64,000 nt of DNA from DAOUKH01 sp034421515 (GCA_034421515.1 DAOUKH010000009.1:1-64000); one strand, 5' to 3'. Shown: positions 33,118 through 41,460, numbered from the stretch's first letter. Numbers and translations: made by a program. Notes: generated from the letters alone by a model not told the origin.

Positions 33118-33158
33118 TGCGCTTGGATGCCGGCTAGGCGCCGGGACACCGATCTTTG

Positions 33159-34085
33159 ATGCGGCGCACTCTGAACGGATCGACATGCTTACTCAGTACG
33201 GCGGGCCTCCTTGTCCTGGCGGCGGCGGTGGGGTCGTGCGGGAGCGGGAACGGCGAGGCGCCGGCGGTGTTGCCGTCGCCGACGCCGCCCGGAGTCCAGA
33301 TCAGGACCGCGTCGACAGACATCACCGTTGGGCCGAACCGTCTGCTCTTTGGGATCTTCGACGAGGCAGGGGCACCGCTCGGCCCTGCCGAGGTGACCGT
33401 CCACGTCCGGCGAACGGAGGAAGAGGGGGGTGCGACGGTGACGGAGACGGCAGCCCTACACCTGGGCGCGGAGACGGCCGCCGCGGCGGGGCTGTATTCC
33501 GTCCGGCTCGACCTTACCGATACGGGCGGCTATCTGGTCGAGGCCGAGATCAGGCGGGAGGGGCGTGCTTCCGCGACGGCGGTGACCGGGTTCCGGGCGA
33601 AGACGCGCTACGATACGCCGGGATTCGGCGAGCCGGCCCCGGCGAGCATGCATCCGACGCTGGCCGACGCGCCCATCGAGCAGTTGACCTCGGCGCGGCC
33701 CCCCGGCGACCCCGCGCTCTACCGGCTGACCATCGCCGACGCCCTGGCTGAGGACAAGCCGCTCATGGTGGTCTTTTCCACTCCCGCCTTCTGTGGAACG
33801 CAGACGTGCGGGCCGCAACTGGAAGTTGCGGAGGCGCTGGCCGACATCTACGGAGAAGACATGAACTTCGTCCACATCGAAGTCATGGAGCGGCCGGATC
33901 TCGTGCTCGCGGGCGAGGTCGAACCGGTGGTGCGGGCGGTGGTGAGAGAGTGGCGGCTTCCCACCGAGCCGTGGGTCTTCCTGATCGACGGGGACGGACT
34001 GGTCTTCGATCGCTTCGAGGGGTTCTCGCCGAGGTTCGAGCTTGAGGAATCGGTGCGGCGCCTGCTGGGCGAGCCGCCGGCCTGA
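33159..34085 (+). CDS. Thioredoxin-like lipoprotein with CxxxxC motif
   Basis: A lipoprotein of 308 residues. The signal peptide ends in AAAVGSC, with a linker. The N-terminal domain (about 45-150) is beta-rich (LLFGIFDEAGAPLGPAEVTVHVRR). The C-terminal half reads ALAEDKPLMVVFSTPAFCGTQTCGPQLE, then NFVHIEVM and WRLPTEPWVFLIDGDGLVFDRFEG, a thioredoxin fold whose redox motif is CGTQTC (C-x4-C) rather than CxxC. It is probably an extracytoplasmic thiol protein. An in-frame TTG immediately precedes the ATG at 33159. It is divergent from the TIGR03960-like gene, 79 bases apart. Confidence 0.75.
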   Translation: MRRTLNGSTCLLSTAGLLVLAAAVGSCGSGNGEAPAVLPSPTPPGVQIRTASTDITVGPNRLLFGIFDEAGAPLGPAEVTVHVRRTEEEGGATVTETAALHLGAETAAAAGLYSVRLDLTDTGGYLVEAEIRREGRASATAVTGFRAKTRYDTPGFGEPAPASMHPTLADAPIEQLTSARPPGDPALYRLTIADALAEDKPLMVVFSTPAFCGTQTCGPQLEVAEALADIYGEDMNFVHIEVMERPDLVLAGEVEPVVRAVVREWRLPTEPWVFLIDGDGLVFDRFEGFSPRFELEESVRRLLGEPPA

Positions 34086-34150
34086 GACGACCGCCATGCC
34101 GCCGCTGCTAGAATGAGCGGGCAGCAAGAGGCATCGGGGAGGCCATCGTG

Positions 34151-35008
34151 ATGGCGACCTACGACCGCACCACGGAAGACCTTGGGAACCTGGTGGCGAT
34201 GGACCACCTGAACCTGACCGTCGACGACCAGTCGCGTGCGACGCTGTTCTACATCACGGGGATGGGGCTGACCCGTGACCCCTACATGTCGGTAGGGCTC
34301 GAGAACATGTGGGTGAACGCGGGACGGCAACAGTTCCACTTGCCGACCCGCCCGAACGCGCAGGTCGTGCGGGGGCGCATCGGCGTGGTGACTCCGGACC
34401 TGGAGCAGCTGCGGGAGCGACTCGAGCGGATCCGACCGCGGCTCGACGACACACACTTCGAGTGCGTGGCCGACAATGGGAACTTACTGGTGACCTGCCC
34501 GTGGGGGAACCGGTTCGCCTGCGTCGAGGCTGCCGATACGTTTAGGGCGCGGCTCGGCGTGCCATACGTGGAGTTCAACGTGCCCGCGGGTTCGGCGCCC
34601 GGCATTGCGGCCTTCTACGACCAAGTGATCGGCGCCAAGGCGGAGCTGCGCGGCGGCAGCCGCCCCACCGCGGTGGTCCGCGCCGGCTACGACCAGTCGC
34701 TGTTGTTCGTCGAGGACCCGGCGGAGCGGCGCCCGTATGACGGGCATCACGTTGCGGTCTACGTGACCGACTTCTCGGGGGCGCACGCGCAGCTGGAGGG
34801 CCGTGGCCTGGTGACTGAGGAGTCGGACGCGCATCAGTTCCGGTTCAAGGACATCGTTGACCCCGAAACGGGAGAGGTGCTCTACGAGCTGGAGCACGAA
34901 GTGCGGAGCCTCGGCCATCCGATGTTCGGGCGGGCGCTGGTGAACCGCGACCCCTCGATCACGCTCTTGAACTACGCGCCGGGGACGGAGCACCTGATCG
35001 TCGGCTAG
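34151..35008 (+). CDS. VOC-family (glyoxalase/dioxygenase-fold) protein
   Basis: A protein of 285 residues built from two VOC modules. The first begins LVAMDHLNLTVDDQSRATLFYITGMGL; the second has VPYVEFNVPAGSAPGIAAFYDQVIG and GHHVAVYVTDFSGAHAQLEGRGL. Candidate metal residues are His in the first strand, His in DGHHVAVY and Glu in LYELEHE. Members include glyoxalases, extradiol dioxygenases and fosfomycin-resistance proteins; the reaction here cannot be told. GGGGAGG stands eight bases before the ATG at 34151, which is preferred to the GTG three bases earlier. Confidence 0.82.
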   Translation: MATYDRTTEDLGNLVAMDHLNLTVDDQSRATLFYITGMGLTRDPYMSVGLENMWVNAGRQQFHLPTRPNAQVVRGRIGVVTPDLEQLRERLERIRPRLDDTHFECVADNGNLLVTCPWGNRFACVEAADTFRARLGVPYVEFNVPAGSAPGIAAFYDQVIGAKAELRGGSRPTAVVRAGYDQSLLFVEDPAERRPYDGHHVAVYVTDFSGAHAQLEGRGLVTEESDAHQFRFKDIVDPETGEVLYELEHEVRSLGHPMFGRALVNRDPSITLLNYAPGTEHLIVG

Positions 35009-35012
35009 GACG

Positions 35013-35330
35013 CTAGTCGGCGAGGGCGGTGGCGATGAGGACGCCGTCCACGGCTTCGTACTCGACGGTGACGGGCAGCCCTAAGGTCATGTGCTCTCGC
35101 AGATGAGAGGCCCGCCAGAGGCGGAGGTCTATCTCCGGCCCTCGCGAGAACTCGTAGTCGCGGCCGTCGCCGGTGCGGACGACGATGCTGTCCCACTCGA
35201 TGATGTCGCCGGCGCGGACCTCAATGACCTGCCCGCGCACGGACGATTCTCCGCAAGCGGTCAAGGCGGCGGCGAGGATGAGGGCCGGCAAGGCCGCGAA
35301 AGCGGCGAACCTGAGGGCTGAACTCCTCAC
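35013..35330 (-). CDS. Small predicted lipoprotein of unknown function
   Basis: A protein of 105 residues. The signal peptide ends in AAALTAC, a lipobox. The mature 80 residues are predicted mostly beta (RGQVIEVRAGDIIEWDSIVVRTGDG, VTVEYEAVDGVLIAT), suggesting a small barrel. I do not recognise the family. The start is a GTG. It lies 15 bases downstream of grpE on the same strand, and is probably co-transcribed. Confidence 0.65.
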   Translation of the reverse strand: MRSSALRFAAFAALPALILAAALTACGESSVRGQVIEVRAGDIIEWDSIVVRTGDGRDYEFSRGPEIDLRLWRASHLREHMTLGLPVTVEYEAVDGVLIATALAD

Positions 35331-35345
35331 CGGCCCGCTGGGGCG

Positions 35346-35888
35346 CTAGGCGCCCTTGGCGCCGCCGGCGGCCGGGGCGGAGGCGCCGGCGCCGACCTGC
35401 ACCATGGCGGGCCGGACCACCCGGTCGTGGAAGCGGTAGCCTTTCTGCAACTCGCCAACCACGACGCCTTCCTCGCCCTCGGCCTGCATCACAGCCTCGT
35501 GCATCGTTGGGTCGAAACGCTCGCCCACGGTAGCGATCACGCTCAAGCCCTGGCTCTCCAGGGTGGAAAGCAGCTTGCGGTAGACGAGATTGAGGCCCTC
35601 CACCCAGTCGAGGCCGGCCGTGTCGGCGTCCAGCGATTCGAAGGCCCGCTCCATGTCGTCGAGGATGGGCAGCAGCGACTTCACCAGCATCACGTTGGCG
35701 AAGACGCTAAGCTCCCGCCGGTCCTGTTCCGTCTTCTTCTTGAAGTTGTCGAGGTCGGCTAGGGCCCGCAACCACTTCTCGTGGTACTCGTCGGCCTTGG
35801 CGGCCCGGTCTTCAAGCGATTCCTCGACTGAGTCTTCGGATTCGGGCTCGGCGTCTTCCGGTCCGGGCTCTTTCTCGTCGTCCAGCAT
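35346..35888 (-). CDS. grpE: Nucleotide exchange factor GrpE
   Basis: Co-chaperone exchanging ADP for ATP on DnaK. It has 180 residues: an acidic N-terminus, a long helix (EYHEKWLRALADLDNFKKKTEQD), LLPILDDMERAF and the C-terminal beta domain GERFDPTMHEAV, VVGELQKGYRFHDRVVRPAMVQVG. The ATG at 35886-35888 was chosen because a TACAAT box lies between it and a longer GTG-initiated frame. dnaK and dnaJ are not adjacent. A palindromic repeat lies between it and hrcA. Confidence 0.95.
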   Translation of the reverse strand: MLDDEKEPGPEDAEPESEDSVEESLEDRAAKADEYHEKWLRALADLDNFKKKTEQDRRELSVFANVMLVKSLLPILDDMERAFESLDADTAGLDWVEGLNLVYRKLLSTLESQGLSVIATVGERFDPTMHEAVMQAEGEEGVVVGELQKGYRFHDRVVRPAMVQVGAGASAPAAGGAKGA

Positions 35889-35927
35889 TAGGCGCACTCG
35901 TCTAGTCGCAGGGAGTTGGGCACCCTC

Positions 35928-35933
35928 ATTGTA
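35928..35933 (-). promoter_or_regulatory. -10 box of grpE
   Basis: TACAAT on the minus strand, 39 bases before the grpE ATG. No CIRCE element is evident. Confidence 0.45.
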
Positions 35934-35989
35934 CGACACGCCCCCGTGGCGTTTGGTCCGGGGGCGCCAGCGCGCCCTGCGGGCGCGCG

Positions 35990-36028
35990 CCCTCTCTCAA
36001 TCTCCCCCAGAGGGGGACAGGTCTAAGG
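35990..36028 (+). repeat. Dispersed palindromic repeat, copy A2
   Basis: Hairpin with CCCCC-AGA-GGGGG at the centre. It matches copy A1 at 21277 over 28 bases without a mismatch, then diverges. It lies between hrcA and grpE. Confidence 0.8.
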
Positions 36029-36111
36029 TGCTGCCTTCTGGAGGGTGGGCGTGTCGCGACGCGCCCCAGGGGGCGGCGGGTTTCGATCGCGGTCGGTGGT
36101 GATCAGGGAGT

Positions 36112-36132
36112 GGGCGACCACAAGGGTCGCCC
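36112..36132 (+). repeat. GGGCGACC hairpin repeat
   Basis: GGGCGACC (36112-36119) and GGTCGCCC (36125-36132) with a five-base loop, followed by CCTACAGGGA. From memory, this GTAGGGGCGACCCTTGTGGTCGCCC-like unit is a common dispersed repeat in environmental genomes. Confidence 0.6.
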
Positions 36133-36154
36133 CTACAGGGACGATTCCCTGCTG

Positions 36155-37168
36155 CTAGTCGAGGCCTGCGGCCATGTCGCCCATGATGGTGGAGACGAGG
36201 CGGACGGAGGCCATCGAGCGGCGGTAGTCCATGCGCTTGGGTCCGAGCGCGGCGACGACGCCGCCAATGCCCTCGGGGTCGCCGTAGCGGGAGAGGACGA
36301 CGCCGCAGTCGTGCATCTCCTCGGCTTCGTTCTCGCCGCCGATCACGATCCGCCATTCGCTCCAATCGATTGCCGCGGAGAGCATCTCGCGCAGCAACTG
36401 GCGGTTCTCCAACAGGCCGATGACGGTACCGGCACGCGCGCCGTCCTCGGCGAACTCGGGCTGGCCCACGAGGTTGCGCAGGCCGGCGACGCAGGGTTCT
36501 TCGATGCGGTCGAGCTCTTCTTCGAGGAGGAGGTCTTTGACGACGCCAAGCACCCGACGTTCGACTGGGCCGAACCGCGGCGCGGCGTCGACGCCGTGGT
36601 AGGTCGCCCCGGAGTAGATCGCGCTCAAGCGGTTGGACAGCTCGTTGAGATCGTCCTGGGTCGTCATCTGGGTCATGGGGACAATCCGCTGCCGCGTCTT
36701 TGCGGCTTGGAGCACGAGGATGAGCATGACCGCGAACTCTTGCAAACGGACTAACTCTAGGCGGCGGATCTTGCCCTGGGCTGCCTTGGGCGGGGTGACG
36801 AGGGCCATGTTGCCGATGAGCCCGGCCAAGGTCTCAGCGGCCGCGTCCGCCCAGTGTTCGACATCGTCGCTCGCACCGCTCAGGCTGTGGCGGGCATTGG
36901 CGGCGTCGCCGGCGGGCAGCTCAGGATCGTCGGGCAACGCCTCGACGTAGGAGCGGTAGCCCTTGTCGAGGGGGACGCTTCCGGCCGAGATGTGGGGGCG
37001 GTGGATGAAGCCGTCGTCGGCGAGCTCGGCCATTTCGTTGCGCGCGGTGGCGGGGCTGACCCGGAGGGCGGAACTCTTGGCCACGGCCTGGCTCGACACG
37101 GGAACGGCCTGGACCACGTACTGGCCCACGATGAAATTGAGAATCTCGCGCTGACGAGTCGTTAGCAT
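36155..37168 (-). CDS. hrcA: Heat-inducible transcription repressor HrcA
   Basis: Repressor of the class I heat-shock genes; binds CIRCE elements as a dimer stabilised by GroEL. It has 337 residues. The N-terminal winged helix (TTRQREILNFIVGQYVVQAVPVSSQAV, then RVSPATARNEMAELADDGFIHRPHISAG) and YRSYVEAL, together with a GAF-like C-terminal domain (IVIGGENE, VVLSRYGDP, AALGPKRMDYRRSMASVR), are typical. The ATG at 37166-37168 was chosen over an upstream GTG that lies beyond the likely promoter. Confidence 0.95.
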   Translation of the reverse strand: MLTTRQREILNFIVGQYVVQAVPVSSQAVAKSSALRVSPATARNEMAELADDGFIHRPHISAGSVPLDKGYRSYVEALPDDPELPAGDAANARHSLSGASDDVEHWADAAAETLAGLIGNMALVTPPKAAQGKIRRLELVRLQEFAVMLILVLQAAKTRQRIVPMTQMTTQDDLNELSNRLSAIYSGATYHGVDAAPRFGPVERRVLGVVKDLLLEEELDRIEEPCVAGLRNLVGQPEFAEDGARAGTVIGLLENRQLLREMLSAAIDWSEWRIVIGGENEAEEMHDCGVVLSRYGDPEGIGGVVAALGPKRMDYRRSMASVRLVSTIMGDMAAGLD

Positions 37169-37214
37169 GGCCACCCCCACCGCCCAGAGGGCGGCGCCCC
37201 ATGTGGGGGCGCTC

Positions 37215-37220
37215 ATTATA
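37215..37220 (-). promoter_or_regulatory. -10 box of hrcA
   Basis: TATAAT on the minus strand, about 46 bases before the hrcA ATG. Confidence 0.5.
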
Positions 37221-37301
37221 GCGCCGTCAACGTACCTGTGCGCGGCGGCGAAGCTCCTACCGGCCGTAGGGTAGAACCAGCAGATTAAGATGGCAGGAAT
37301 A

Positions 37302-37310
37302 TGCTATATT
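37302..37310 (+). promoter_or_regulatory. Extended -10 box of the large secreted protein gene
   Basis: TGCTATATT, 78 bases before the ATG at 37389 and 15 bases before another in-frame ATG at 37326. Confidence 0.45.
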
Positions 37311-37388
37311 GCGGCCCTCCCTTGAATGGGCGGGGGTGGGTCCGGCCAAGGGGCCACGCCCGTGCCCGACCCGCGCACTCATTGCGCA

Positions 37389-40300
37389 ATGCCTGCCACC
37401 GCACTTCTCACCATTCTGGGGCTTGCCGTTGTCGCGGCGGCAACACTCAGCGCCGCCCTTGGCCAGAGTGCACCCTCGGTAGGACTGACCGGCGGCGCGG
37501 ACGGCGCGTACTTCTCGGTCATGCCCGGCTTCAATGTGGCCGGGATCGAAGTAACCGCCGAGGCCGGATCACCGGTGCAGCGGTTCACGGCCCGGGCCGA
37601 TGGCGACGGGACAACAACGGTCTTCGATCTCACCGACACGGAGACCGTCATCTTCGAGGGAGACGTTCAGGTCACCGACGAGACGCCTACGGGCGCCGTC
37701 GATGGGACGAACCGCTGGTTTGTCCCACTCCAGGCTCTGGGCGACAGCGGCATCGCCGATGATAATCAGCCGGACGGCTTCTGGTCTGCCGAGGATGTCG
37801 TGGTCAAGGTCGACGGTATGGCGTTGCCCTTGAACCAGTACGGCGTCGACGCGAACTACACGGCGGGCACGGTGCGGGTGCAGGTGCGGACTCCCTCACC
37901 GCCGGCGACGGGGTCGGCGATACGGTTCACGTACAAGACCCCGATCTTCGACAGCAGCGACCCCGGCGCGACGCCCATCTCGTCGCTCGTCTCCGCAACC
38001 GATGGCGTTAACACCTTCGCCGCGGAGAGCATCGATGCAGCCCAAGGCATCGTGACGCTCGATGGTGCGCCCGCTACGGGAGACCGTAACGTGGAGCTGA
38101 CGTTCGAGACGGGGGAGTTGGGCCGCATCGCCGGCGTGGCGGTGAGCACCGAGACGGCGCGGAGCGCGGGTGAGATGCGCCGGTTCTCGGTCATCGAGAA
38201 TCCGAGAGGGAGCGGCCGGTACCCGTTGAACGTTGGGATGGTGACAGCGGAGGGTTTGAGGGCGGCGCGTGCCCGCGTGACGACACCCGACCGGATGGTG
38301 GGAGAGGTCCTGGCCGACCTGTACGTCGCCGGCGAGGGGGGCCTCGCGGCACGTCTGGCGGAGCTGCGCGACGATCTCGGCCTAACCGATGAGGACGCGG
38401 CGCGCACGTTCATCGGCCAGCTCGTGCCCGTCTCGGACGGCGATACGCTCTTCGTTGGCTACGGGTCGGCCGGAGCATCTGCGGAGATCGACCTTACCCC
38501 ACCAACCCTACAAGTGCTCAGCCCCGCAGAGGGGAGCTTTGTGACCAGCGCCACTGCCGACCTGCGGGTGCGGGCCGTCGACGAGGGCGCGGGGGTCGAC
38601 CTGAGCGGCCTCGGCACGGCGGATAGCGCCGCGCGCATGACCGTGGACGGCGTCGTCCTGGGCGAGGCCGGCGGCGGGCTCGGCGCCGTATCCGAGAGCG
38701 GCGGCGCGGTTACCTTCGCCGCCTCCGTTCCGGCGTCGGACCGGGCGGTGTCGTGGTCTATGGACGTAGGCGACCGGGTGGGGAATCGCATTGCGGCGGG
38801 CGACCTGGGCGGAGCGGCGTCGCCGTTCACCTTCATCGTCGACCGGACGCCGCCGGTGATGGTCGGCGCGTCGACGGGGCTCTTCTACAACGGCGCGCTG
38901 CGCTCGGAGGTCGGCCCGGAGGCCGGCGCGGTGCGGATCGAGTTCGACGGCGGCGTGGTTGCGGGCCCGGATGGAAGCGCCCCCGGCGCTCCCCTAGACC
39001 CGGCAACGGTGAGTGCAAGCGATTTTTTGGTGGACGGCGCGGCGCCCTCGGCAGCGGCGGCGCGCGGTCCCTTTGTCTACCTGCGCACGGGGGACACCCG
39101 AACGGACGACACGCCCGTGGTCCGGATCGCAGGAACGGTCGCCGATATGGCGGGGAACACGATTCCGACCGGCGTATCGATCAGAGCGTCGGATGCCACG
39201 GGGCCGTCGGTGACCCTTGCCGTGGAGCGCGGCGGCGAGCGGACCAACCGAGCGGTGCGCGTGGTGGCACAGGCGTCGGAAGAGTTGGGCGCGGTACCAC
39301 GGTTCTCGGTCGACAACGGATCAATCGTCGTTGGGCCCGTCCAAGAAGGTGACGAGATCTGGTCGGTTGTGGTCGCCGGTCACGAGGACGGCCGCGTCAC
39401 TGTCGCCGTCGAGGTGCGGGATGCGGCGGGTAACGTCATGGAACGGACAGGCGAAGACGTGTCGGGGAGGGCGAACGAATCGCGCACCGCGTTCTCGGTG
39501 AGCCGGCGCCTGGCCGCCGGCGAGTCTGGGGGGTTGACCCTGACTGTCGATAGCGACCCCGGGCGAGCCCCCGCCGCGGGCCCGCTCGCGACGGCGCTTG
39601 CGGAGGATACCCCGGACCGGCGCCGGATCACGCTAGCGGAATCCGAAAGGCCGCCGGCGGAAGGCGATACCGTCACGGCGTCGTACGTGTTCGCCGAGGC
39701 GGTGTCGTTCACGTGGGACCTGACGCCGCCATCGGCGTCGCTCGATCCTCCGGTGGATGGTTTTCCACCCACAGCGCTCACCGTCGAGGGCCCGCTCTGG
39801 CTGCGGCTGGACTACGGCGAGCCAGTGACCCTGACCTACGCGTCGTTCGACGGCGCGGAGCGAACGCACGATGTCTACACGTCCGACGGCAGGGTGTTCA
39901 TCTTGGCCGTCGATCAACTGACCTTGGGAGAGCACAGCCTGCAAATACGGGCTACCGACGCGGCGGGCAACGAGGGCGAGATGCAAGCGTTCATCATCGA
40001 AGCCGTGCCCGGCCCGACGTTCGATCTTGTCCTCCAACCCGGATGGAATCTCATCTCGCTGCCTGCCCGGCCGGTGTCGCCGGCGCCGTCGGCGCTGTTC
40101 GCCAACACGACGGTGGAGGCAGTGGTGCGCTTCGATTCCGACGAGGGGTTGACGGCCTCGACGGCCACGGGCGGCGTGTGGTCGGGGGAGGTGACCGAGC
40201 TGGTGGAAGGGGAAGCCTATTGGGTCTACGCGCGGCGTTTCGAGACTACGGCGGTGACGCTGACGGGGTCCCGTTCCCCGCTCATCTTCACATCGCAACG

Positions 40301-40676
40301 CCTCCGCGAAGGCGTGAACTACCTCGGCGTGGTGGTGGGGGACGTAGGGAACGCGGTGGTTGGTGTGAAGCCGTTGCCCGTCAGAGCGTCCCACTATCTG
40401 GACTCGGTGGCGGGAAAGTGGGAGCGGATCGTGCGCTTTGACCCCGATCCCTCCCGTGGCTTCGAGTCGCTGACGCCGTCGATGCGGGGATGGAATGGGA
40501 TCGACCCAGCGGGCCCCGACGGCAGGATGGGCTTCGGGCCCGACGGCATCGCGGGCACGGACGACGACGTGGCGTCGGAGCAGGCCGACAACGTTCCCGG
40601 AGCCGAGCCGGTTCTTGAGCCCGGGCGCGGCTACATCGTGATCATGAAGGAGGCGGACGACCTCTTCCTGGTCTAG
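37389..40676 (+). CDS. Large secreted Ig-like-repeat protein with GWNLIS C-terminal domain
   Basis: A protein of about 1,095 residues. The signal peptide TALLTILGLAVVAAATLSAALG is followed by beta-rich repeats with phrases such as DRTPPVMV, DATGPSVTLAVERG and LTPPSASLDPP that mark Ig-like modules. Near residue 880 the sequence FDLVLQPGWNLISLPARPV begins a GWNLIS-type domain common in Chloroflexota surface proteins, with GEAYWVYARR and GRGYIVIM. No LPxTG, lipobox or C-terminal membrane helix is seen. The start is uncertain: an in-frame ATG at 37326 would add 21 residues. Its stop overlaps that of the converging MBL-like gene (CTAG). It could be an S-layer or matrix protein. Confidence 0.75.
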   Translation: MPATALLTILGLAVVAAATLSAALGQSAPSVGLTGGADGAYFSVMPGFNVAGIEVTAEAGSPVQRFTARADGDGTTTVFDLTDTETVIFEGDVQVTDETPTGAVDGTNRWFVPLQALGDSGIADDNQPDGFWSAEDVVVKVDGMALPLNQYGVDANYTAGTVRVQVRTPSPPATGSAIRFTYKTPIFDSSDPGATPISSLVSATDGVNTFAAESIDAAQGIVTLDGAPATGDRNVELTFETGELGRIAGVAVSTETARSAGEMRRFSVIENPRGSGRYPLNVGMVTAEGLRAARARVTTPDRMVGEVLADLYVAGEGGLAARLAELRDDLGLTDEDAARTFIGQLVPVSDGDTLFVGYGSAGASAEIDLTPPTLQVLSPAEGSFVTSATADLRVRAVDEGAGVDLSGLGTADSAARMTVDGVVLGEAGGGLGAVSESGGAVTFAASVPASDRAVSWSMDVGDRVGNRIAAGDLGGAASPFTFIVDRTPPVMVGASTGLFYNGALRSEVGPEAGAVRIEFDGGVVAGPDGSAPGAPLDPATVSASDFLVDGAAPSAAAARGPFVYLRTGDTRTDDTPVVRIAGTVADMAGNTIPTGVSIRASDATGPSVTLAVERGGERTNRAVRVVAQASEELGAVPRFSVDNGSIVVGPVQEGDEIWSVVVAGHEDGRVTVAVEVRDAAGNVMERTGEDVSGRANESRTAFSVSRRLAAGESGGLTLTVDSDPGRAPAAGPLATALAEDTPDRRRITLAESERPPAEGDTVTASYVFAEAVSFTWDLTPPSASLDPPVDGFPPTALTVEGPLWLRLDYGEPVTLTYASFDGAERTHDVYTSDGRVFILAVDQLTLGEHSLQIRATDAAGNEGEMQAFIIEAVPGPTFDLVLQPGWNLISLPARPVSPAPSALFANTTVEAVVRFDSDEGLTASTATGGVWSGEVTELVEGEAYWVYARRFETTAVTLTGSRSPLIFTSQRLREGVNYLGVVVGDVGNAVVGVKPLPVRASHYLDSVAGKWERIVRFDPDPSRGFESLTPSMRGWNGIDPAGPDGRMGFGPDGIAGTDDDVASEQADNVPGAEPVLEPGRGYIVIMKEADDLFLV

Positions 40677-41287
40677 TCCTCTCCGCCGGTGGAGAGCGCC
40701 GCGATCTGCGGTTCCGCGGGCAGCGACGAGCGACTGAGGGAGAGCCTCCCTACGGGCGGCTGCATGGCGGCGCCGGTCTCCTTCGCCACCGCCGCGACCT
40801 CGTTCTCCGTGGGCGCGCCGATGGGCACGATGAGGCGGGGTTCGAGGACGCCGACGGTCTCCGCCACGGCGGCGATGTCCAGCCCCTCGTCGCCGACGGG
40901 GACGAGGAGGACGTCGACGTCGCCGAGCGCGGAGGCGTGGTCGGAGGTGGGGGTGTGGCCGATGCGCCCCAGGTAGCAGACCTGCACGTTGTCCATCGAG
41001 AGGGTGTAGGCGGTGTTGCGGCCGCGGGCGGCGCCTCTTTCGGCGTCACGGTAGGTGCGCACGCCGTGGATGGAGACGCCGGAGATTTCGTATTCGCCAG
41101 GGCCGCGAATCAGCCGTTTCGCGGCCTTGCCCGTGGCCTCCAGCGCTTCGTCGTACTCGACGCTCCACACGATGACGTCGGCGGCGGGCGCGTCGGCCGT
41201 CTGTCCGTCCTCGATGGGGTCGGTGAGCACGGTGAGGTCGGACGACTTCAGGTGGAAGCAGCGGGGGCCGTGGCGCGTGATTTCCAA
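40673..41287 (-). CDS. UlaG-like MBL-fold protein without metal ligands
   Basis: A protein of 204 residues resembling COG2220/UlaG-like metallo-beta-lactamase-fold hydrolases: EITRHGPRCFHLKSSDLTVLTDP, RGPGEYEISGVSIHGVRTYRD, GDVDVLLVPVG and EPRLIVPIGAPTENE follow the family order. The metal-binding motif HxHxDH is replaced by WSVEYDEA (41-48), the usual LGDLGH has become LGRIGH, and the IPMHY position reads VPIGA. It is therefore probably not a hydrolase. The start is TTG at 41287, placed between the -10 box and the conserved EIT; a longer frame would extend past the promoter. Confidence 0.7.
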   Translation of the reverse strand: MEITRHGPRCFHLKSSDLTVLTDPIEDGQTADAPAADVIVWSVEYDEALEATGKAAKRLIRGPGEYEISGVSIHGVRTYRDAERGAARGRNTAYTLSMDNVQVCYLGRIGHTPTSDHASALGDVDVLLVPVGDEGLDIAAVAETVGVLEPRLIVPIGAPTENEVAAVAKETGAAMQPPVGRLSLSRSSLPAEPQIAALSTGGED

Positions 41288-41326
41288 AGGGCGGGGCCTC
41301 GGGGGCAGGTTGGGGGTCGTGGGGTG

Positions 41327-41332
41327 AGTATA
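41327..41332 (-). promoter_or_regulatory. -10 box of the MBL-like gene
   Basis: TATACT on the minus strand, 40 bases before the TTG start. Confidence 0.45.
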
Positions 41333-41395
41333 GGGAGGGGTGCGAACGAGGGTCAAGGAGGCCGGTAACGGGTTCGCGGCGGCGGGCGCAGCCGC

Positions 41396-41401
41396 TATAG
41401 T
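41396..41401 (+). promoter_or_regulatory. -10 box of an amidohydrolase gene
   Basis: TATAGT, 59 bases before the ATG at 41461, divergent from the MBL-like gene promoter. Confidence 0.45.
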
Positions 41402-41460
41402 AGGGCCCCTAGATGGCCGCTCGCCCGGTGGGGGCGCGGGCGGCTGGAGGAGGAGACGCC

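Noticed and set aside
35895..35930. Possible CIRCE element ahead of grpE
   Set aside because: GCACTC and GGAGT occur with about the right spacing, but the outer parts do not match TTAGCACTC-N9-GAGTGCTAA.
36110..36754. Plus-strand frame starting MGDHKGRPYRDD
   Set aside because: Its start comes from the GGGCGACC repeat and the rest is antisense to hrcA; a known type of false gene.
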